Part shown: in pieces, positions 60,392 through 64,000 of the stretch
Layout of the letters: every line of letters begins with the position of its first letter
Numbering within the stretch: the first letter of the stretch is position 1
IMG/VR virus record: IMGVR_UViG_3300027396_000021
Location: 1 to 64,000 of that record
Origin: a virus
Direction: 5' to 3' (one strand)
DNA: 64,000 nt
The notes under the pieces: generated by a model
Told to the model about the DNA's origin: nothing
Seen by the model: the letters and a program-made list of their open reading frames with translations, nothing else
Databases searched by the model: none
Program-made: the position numbers and the translations under genes

Positions 60392-60615
60392 ACTGATAAC
60401 AGTCCTTTACACAATTCACCGACTTCCTCTTTAGTTAGATGAAAATTGTAGATACTTGTATCGTCAACATCACCGTCTTTATTTAGGCTTTCTTGAATAA
60501 AATTTACAGCATATAGACCTTTGGGTGCAACGCACTCCCAAGATTCTACACGCATACGGAATCCAGAATTTTCTTTAATTGTAAATTCTTTAATTTTTAA
60601 ATCAGGGTGTCTCAT
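60388..60615 (-). CDS. Small protein of unknown function
   Basis: The 75-residue protein reads RHPDLKIKEFTIKENSGFRM, YAVNFIQESLNKDGDVDDTS and YNFHLTKEEVGELCKGLLSV. It looks like a small beta sheet closed by a C-terminal helix. Overlaps of four bases on both sides show it is part of the operon. No family recognised. Confidence 0.52.
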   Translation of the reverse strand: MRHPDLKIKEFTIKENSGFRMRVESWECVAPKGLYAVNFIQESLNKDGDVDDTSIYNFHLTKEEVGELCKGLLSV

Positions 60616-60965
60616 CTCATTGCCTCCATCATAACAATTTTACTTAAGCGATCGCCTAGGTCTTCATTTTCAGTAACTACGTGCATAGTGTTATGATTGC
60701 GATCAGTCTTTCGATCGTAACCTCGAGTCTCTACAACGTACCCACCACTGGCTTTGTAAATCTGTAAACGAATACCGTCAGATTGAAGACGATCAGCTTC
60801 TACAGCCAAGGTTGGTACTGCATCCATATCGTCATTGTCGCTATTGAGCCAATTACGGATACGCTGTTTAAATGTAAGTTTCATTTCTTTCCTTTTTACT
60901 CTGCGAGCAGGGCGAATAGCTGATTGTTTAGCAGTCGCATAGTTTATTGCCTGTCCAGTACTCAT
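60612..60965 (-). CDS. Conserved phage protein of unknown function
   Basis: The 117-residue basic protein contains MKLTFKQRIRNWLNSDNDDM, GIRLQIYKASGGYVVETRGY and MHVVTENEDLGDRLSKIVMM. I recall the RIRNWL and YKASGGYVVE blocks from T4-like marine phages without a function. The ATG at 60965 overlaps the upstream stop (ATGA); an internal ATG at 60882 is the start of the conserved part. Confidence 0.57.
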   Translation of the reverse strand: MSTGQAINYATAKQSAIRPARRVKRKEMKLTFKQRIRNWLNSDNDDMDAVPTLAVEADRLQSDGIRLQIYKASGGYVVETRGYDRKTDRNHNTMHVVTENEDLGDRLSKIVMMEAMR

Positions 60966-61495
60966 TTAATAATTTCATCCTTGCCATATTGATCCCAATC
61001 TGTGAAGCGATCTCTTCCCAGAAGGTCCTGTAGGTTATGGCACCATACCCCAGGGTTAGTTGCACAAAAATCTTTGTCGTCGATCTTTAGTGTAGCATTA
61101 TAACCAAGTTGATTGATATAAGGTAATTTTACACTAATCTGCGGAATAAATCTACGCTTTTCGGTTAAACCGCTCTCGAGCAATCCTTCCGTTTCCTTAA
61201 CATCAAAGTCAAGCGTACACCAGAAACCGTCTTCTGCATCTAGACAAACGTAGATCATATCTTCCCACGGACGCCAAGTTTCTACATCATTAACGCCATT
61301 AGTTTGGAAACTTTGATTAGCACCAAAATAGATATGCTTGCAGTTATGATTACGTGCAAGTTCCATAATAACATATGGGTCGTGAACACCTACAACAAAT
61401 AAGGTCTTCATTCCAAATGCAGGAGTGCGTTCAATCTCCACACCAGTGAAGAATGTAATACCTTCGCTGACTCCGTCTGTGTAATCACGCTTCAT
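60962..61495 (-). CDS. Conserved phage protein of unknown function
   Basis: The 177-residue protein reads GITFFTGVEIERTPAFGMKT, FVVGVHDPYVIMELARNHNC and KHIYFGANQSFQ, then WEDMIYVCLDAEDGFWCTLD. The FFTGVEVE-type opening is, from memory, shared with other T4-like phages, and it has no recognisable catalytic motif. Overlaps of four bases on both sides. Confidence 0.57.
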   Translation of the reverse strand: MKRDYTDGVSEGITFFTGVEIERTPAFGMKTLFVVGVHDPYVIMELARNHNCKHIYFGANQSFQTNGVNDVETWRPWEDMIYVCLDAEDGFWCTLDFDVKETEGLLESGLTEKRRFIPQISVKLPYINQLGYNATLKIDDKDFCATNPGVWCHNLQDLLGRDRFTDWDQYGKDEIIK

Positions 61496-62058
61496 TCATT
61501 TTCCTTAAAGTCAATAACATTGCCATCTTCGTCGGCTTGGATAATACGACGATAACCGTTTTCGCCTTCAATCACAATAGGACCCCAAATCCACATTTCG
61601 CTATCACTAGAAGACCAATCTCTGCTTTCTAGTGCATCGTAATAGCCATCTTCTTCCATTGCTTCTTCAATTTCTGCTTGCTCATCTTCGTCAATGTCAT
61701 CTGGCCATTCTACGTCTGCCCAACAACCGTCAAAGGTTGATTCGAGCTCAACTTCTTCAATATTATTATAGTAGCAGTTGTTAATATCTATGCTGTCTTT
61801 AGATCCATCACCGCCTGGTACATAATCAAACTCAAACTTTGGCGGGTTTCCATCGTTAGTATAAACAATCCAAGATCCTCCACGCCAACCAGTTTTGTGA
61901 ATAATTTCTTGTCCGTCTTTAGTAAAGTGTTCGTGTTCTTCAATAGACTTTTTGTAGTATGTACTTACAGTCCAAGCGGTAAGTTCTTTCTTTTCTGTAG
62001 TTTCGTCGCTACTATATGATGGTGAGGTATCGTCTGATGAAAAAGGCCAAGTTGCCAT
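61492..62058 (-). CDS. Acidic phage protein of unknown function
   Basis: The 188-residue protein is strongly acidic (DDIDEDEQAEIEEAMEEDGY) with a Ser-rich start (SSDDTSPSYSSDETTEK) and a beta-rich middle (TGWRGGSWIVYTNDGNPPKF). A segment WADVEWPDDIDEDEQAEIEE is notable. Function unknown; high negative charge could mimic DNA or bind a basic partner, which is speculation. AAGGA lies upstream of the ATG. Confidence 0.55.
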   Translation of the reverse strand: MATWPFSSDDTSPSYSSDETTEKKELTAWTVSTYYKKSIEEHEHFTKDGQEIIHKTGWRGGSWIVYTNDGNPPKFEFDYVPGGDGSKDSIDINNCYYNNIEEVELESTFDGCWADVEWPDDIDEDEQAEIEEAMEEDGYYDALESRDWSSSDSEMWIWGPIVIEGENGYRRIIQADEDGNVIDFKENE

Positions 62059-62060
62059 AA

Positions 62061-62231
62061 TTATTTTTCCTTTTTAGCAAATAATCTTTTAATGGACTGA
62101 ATTAAATTATAGTATCTAAAATGATAATTGTCAAGAAATGCTGAGCTCAAAAGAGGTTCTCTATGCGGACATCTTCCTTGATTCCAATCACAATTTGGTT
62201 GAATTTGTAAATTACAGGTTTGGCATTTCAT
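62061..62231 (-). CDS. Small zinc-ribbon-like protein, 56 residues
   Basis: This frame reads MKCQTCNLQIQPNCDWNQGR, then CPHREPLLSSAFLDNYHFRY and ends IKRLFAKKEK. Cys3-x2-Cys6, Cys14 and Cys21-x-His23 could hold one zinc ion; the tail is basic. Its ATG overlaps the preceding stop (ATGA) and its stop lies just before the next gene, filling an otherwise empty 169-base gap, which strongly suggests it is real. Confidence 0.7.
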   Translation of the reverse strand: MKCQTCNLQIQPNCDWNQGRCPHREPLLSSAFLDNYHFRYYNLIQSIKRLFAKKEK

Positions 62232-62410
62232 TCTTCCAACCCCGCCTGTTTTGCCCTTAGCATTTCGATCTCATCTTTTAAAAAGAGTCGTTTCTTTTTA
62301 AGTTCGTGAATATTCTCTTCCCCAAATATTCCTGTTCTTTCCATATCGTCTACTTTTTTATCAAGCATACGATGTGCTTCTTCCAAGTGCTTAATTCTAT
62401 TTTCGTACAT
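62228..62410 (-). CDS. Small coiled-coil protein, DUF465/YdcH-like
   Basis: The 60-residue protein starts YENRIKHLEEAHRMLDKKVD and ends HELKKKRLFLKDEIEMLRAK. The EAHRMLDKKVD and ELKKKRLFLKDEI blocks are the YdcH/DUF465 pattern of two antiparallel helices. GAGG precedes the ATG at 62410, which begins one base after the HNH stop. Function is unknown in the family. Confidence 0.68.
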   Translation of the reverse strand: MYENRIKHLEEAHRMLDKKVDDMERTGIFGEENIHELKKKRLFLKDEIEMLRAKQAGLEE

Positions 62411-62411
62411 A

Positions 62412-62813
62412 TTAAACCTCTTCAAATAAAGTTGTGAACATCTTATTTGTATAAGAATATTTCTTTTTGTGATCTCCAAACATTTTACTTTTTTCGTTAT
62501 GGCAATTTGCGCACAAGATTTTTAAATTGTCTGAAGATGTATTGCCTTTATCACCGTCGTGATGATCTATGGTAAGACTTCTATACGGATCTCTACAAAA
62601 CCATCCAAGGTATCCTGATTGGTTTTCGCATCCTTTTGATTGCATCCATTCGTCCACTTCAAACCTTAACACAGTTCTATGAAGATTGCAAAAAGTTTTC
62701 CATTTCCAGGTAGGTGTACCATCTTTTTTAACATAACCTTTATGGTACCCTACTTGAGTATTGCAACCGGGTAAACTACATTTAGGAGCGTGATTCCTAG
62801 ATAGAGATCGCAT
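62412..62813 (-). CDS. HNH endonuclease
   Basis: The 133-residue protein has the HNH core LTIDHHDGDKGNTSSDNLKI followed by CANCHNEKS, the His-Asn-His nuclease and the zinc-binding cysteine pair. An upstream N-terminal part has further Cys/His (CSLPGCNTQVGYHKG, TFCNLH). Free-standing HNH genes in T4-like phages are often homing endonucleases. It sits beside the TGT-fold gene and does not interrupt it, so it may be a free-standing homing gene or a host-DNA cutter. Confidence 0.85.
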   Translation of the reverse strand: MRSLSRNHAPKCSLPGCNTQVGYHKGYVKKDGTPTWKWKTFCNLHRTVLRFEVDEWMQSKGCENQSGYLGWFCRDPYRSLTIDHHDGDKGNTSSDNLKILCANCHNEKSKMFGDHKKKYSYTNKMFTTLFEEV

Positions 62814-62821
62814 TTTAAGCC

Positions 62822-64000
62822 TTATTCAACTTTTAAATTATCCAACTCTTCGTCTTCTCTGTCGTCAGTCCAAGGAACTTCAACAGTTCCATCTTCTTTG
62901 ACTTCATCAAAAAGACTATCTACAATGTTAGTAACACCACCACGTAGACGAGCACCTTCTAAGTTTTGTAAAAATCCAAGACGTTCTGCTTCAGCAATCA
63001 TTTCAAATGCTTCTTCTTTAGTCTTGAGTTCAAACAATTCTTCAACAAATCTATTAAAATACAGAATGTTGCGCGGTACCCATTCTGAGTATTCATCACT
63101 TTTATCTGCATCTTTAACCTTGCGCCAGTGTCTCCAATCTGGTCTGTGACTTGCATATTCAATATCTGCTAGATTATTAGATCTTTGAACAGCACGAATG
63201 TGACATTCAACATTATGACCCATCATTAGAGCATAGGCAAAACTATCCCAAGAAGTTTTACCTTCTTTACCAATCTTGTTTAACATTCCCGGTGCATAGT
63301 GGCAAATATCAGCGACTGTAAGTCTGCGACCAAAATCGGATTCGAAAGGAAAAGGTATATCGTGCCGTCTGGCAAGACTCTTATTGTCCGGGGCTTTATC
63401 CATGATAACAGAGAATCGCTTATTGGTATGTTGGGCGTTAGTATATACCAATCCGTGAGCTGTTGCGATGAAAGGTGATGCGCAGTCAAAGGAAATTGTG
63501 AAGTTTTCATTTACGTGCTTTCTAATTTGACGCTGAATGCTTGTTAGATAACAAGCCCAGTCCAACTGTGCAGTACCCAAGAAGTGCATCCAATCCTTGC
63601 CTTCTAGCATACCGTCAAACCGCATAGTAATCAGTCTACGTAGTGTAATAGGCATCTTACACATATTAGCACCACCCATAGCCCATCCTTCTGCGGCTCT
63701 GTCTCCGTACTTGCTAGTATCGGAGTATTCTTTTACACCCTGGTACCACGCTTCTGCGTTTTCCCAGTTACTACCCTGTAAAACATTTAACAGTTTAGTA
63801 CCGCCATCTTTTGCACCTAAACGATTTTGAATAAAATATTCATTGTTAAATCTTGTTTTATCTAAACAATCTTGAAATGATTTTAAACCTGTCTTTGGAC
63901 TATGAATATGGTCACAAGCCCAGGTCGGAACGTCTAGCATCATTGACCAATCAGCAGTAACATCTAGCCAAGTTAAGATCTTTTCGCGAGTTTTATTTGC
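62822..64000 (-). CDS. TGT/DpdA-fold transglycosylase-like protein, 5' end outside window
   Basis: The frame stays open to the window edge; 392 residues are visible, and the true start lies beyond. Motifs line up in order with tRNA-guanine transglycosylases: MMLDVPTW (cf. the family catalytic Asp block), LLNVLQGSNW (VQGG), GWAMGGANM (GLAIGG), HFLGTAQLDWACYL (LMGVGTPEDLL), ISFDCASPFIATAHGLVYTN (FDCVLPTRNARNG). The nucleophile Asp of FDC is kept. The C-terminal CxCxxC zinc site of TGTs is absent. Phage DpdA proteins share this fold and insert 7-deazaguanines into DNA; FolE, QueE and QueD-like genes in this operon fit that role. Confidence 0.72.
   Translation of the reverse strand, partial: ANKTREKILTWLDVTADWSMMLDVPTWACDHIHSPKTGLKSFQDCLDKTRFNNEYFIQNRLGAKDGGTKLLNVLQGSNWENAEAWYQGVKEYSDTSKYGDRAAEGWAMGGANMCKMPITLRRLITMRFDGMLEGKDWMHFLGTAQLDWACYLTSIQRQIRKHVNENFTISFDCASPFIATAHGLVYTNAQHTNKRFSVIMDKAPDNKSLARRHDIPFPFESDFGRRLTVADICHYAPGMLNKIGKEGKTSWDSFAYALMMGHNVECHIRAVQRSNNLADIEYASHRPDWRHWRKVKDADKSDEYSEWVPRNILYFNRFVEELFELKTKEEAFEMIAEAERLGFLQNLEGARLRGGVTNIVDSLFDEVKEDGTVEVPWTDDREDEELDNLKVE

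Noticed and set aside
62412-62813. HNH gene as an intron-encoded endonuclease interrupting the TGT-fold gene
   Set aside because: The TGT-fold gene ends with its own stop before the HNH gene and shows no split domain; the genes are simply adjacent.
1-64000. tRNA genes, integrase, insertion sequences
   Set aside because: No cloverleaf-like sequence, recombinase motif or terminal inverted repeats were noticed; gaps between genes are too short for most of these.

Overview
The window is one continuous piece of a large, AT-rich, T4-like contractile-tailed phage (myovirus) genome. The evidence is a set of T4 core genes in a recognisable order: the 46/47 recombination nuclease, the late sigma factor gp55, baseplate genes (54/48-like, 53, hub, 5, 25, 6), collar-domain tail fibres and a T4-type RNase H. 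From memory, many of the small uncharacterised proteins and the overall style resemble T4-like phages of aquatic bacteria (cyanophages, pelagiphages). No photosynthesis gene or other host-diagnostic gene is present, so the host is not determined. No tRNA gene, CRISPR array, insertion sequence or integrase was seen, and no gene-free stretch exceeds 100 bases.

Layout. Bases 1-1994 (minus strand) hold the start of gp46, then gp47 and gp55. A short divergent intergenic region separates them from a plus-strand block of about 46.7 kb (2079-48749). This block starts with baseplate genes (2079-11452). A single 4618-residue baseplate or fibre-like protein follows (11458-25314), then a small structural gene and four paralogous tail-fibre genes (25346-34219), and two paralogous structural genes (34221-36063). 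Next comes a tightly overlapping cluster (36122-48749): one small protein, several glycosyltransferase-fold proteins (one carrying five degenerate copies of part of the GT fold), four radical SAM proteins, and a two-part protein with an SGNH-hydrolase-like C-terminus. A convergent junction with a symmetric hairpin (48732-48768) ends the block.

The rest (48729-64000) is a minus-strand array of small, overlapping genes. It contains RNase H, QueE, a HIT protein, two SGNH-hydrolase-like proteins, a phosphoribosyltransferase, a cupin, FolE, a GT-B glycosyltransferase, a QueD-like protein, an HNH endonuclease and a TGT/DpdA-fold protein cut by the window end.

How the genes fit together. gp55 is expected to direct polymerase to T4-type late promoters, and motifs of the form [AC]ATAAATA lie 26-29 bases before four plus-strand genes. 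FolE, QueD, QueE and the TGT-fold protein together suggest synthesis of a 7-deazaguanine base and its insertion into phage DNA; QueC is not in the window. The late glycosyltransferase/radical SAM/SGNH cluster lies directly behind the fibre genes and has its own late-promoter-like element overlapping a perfect 20-base palindrome. It is the best candidate here for an undescribed system, possibly one that decorates virion proteins or host surface glycans; its substrate cannot be read from the sequence.
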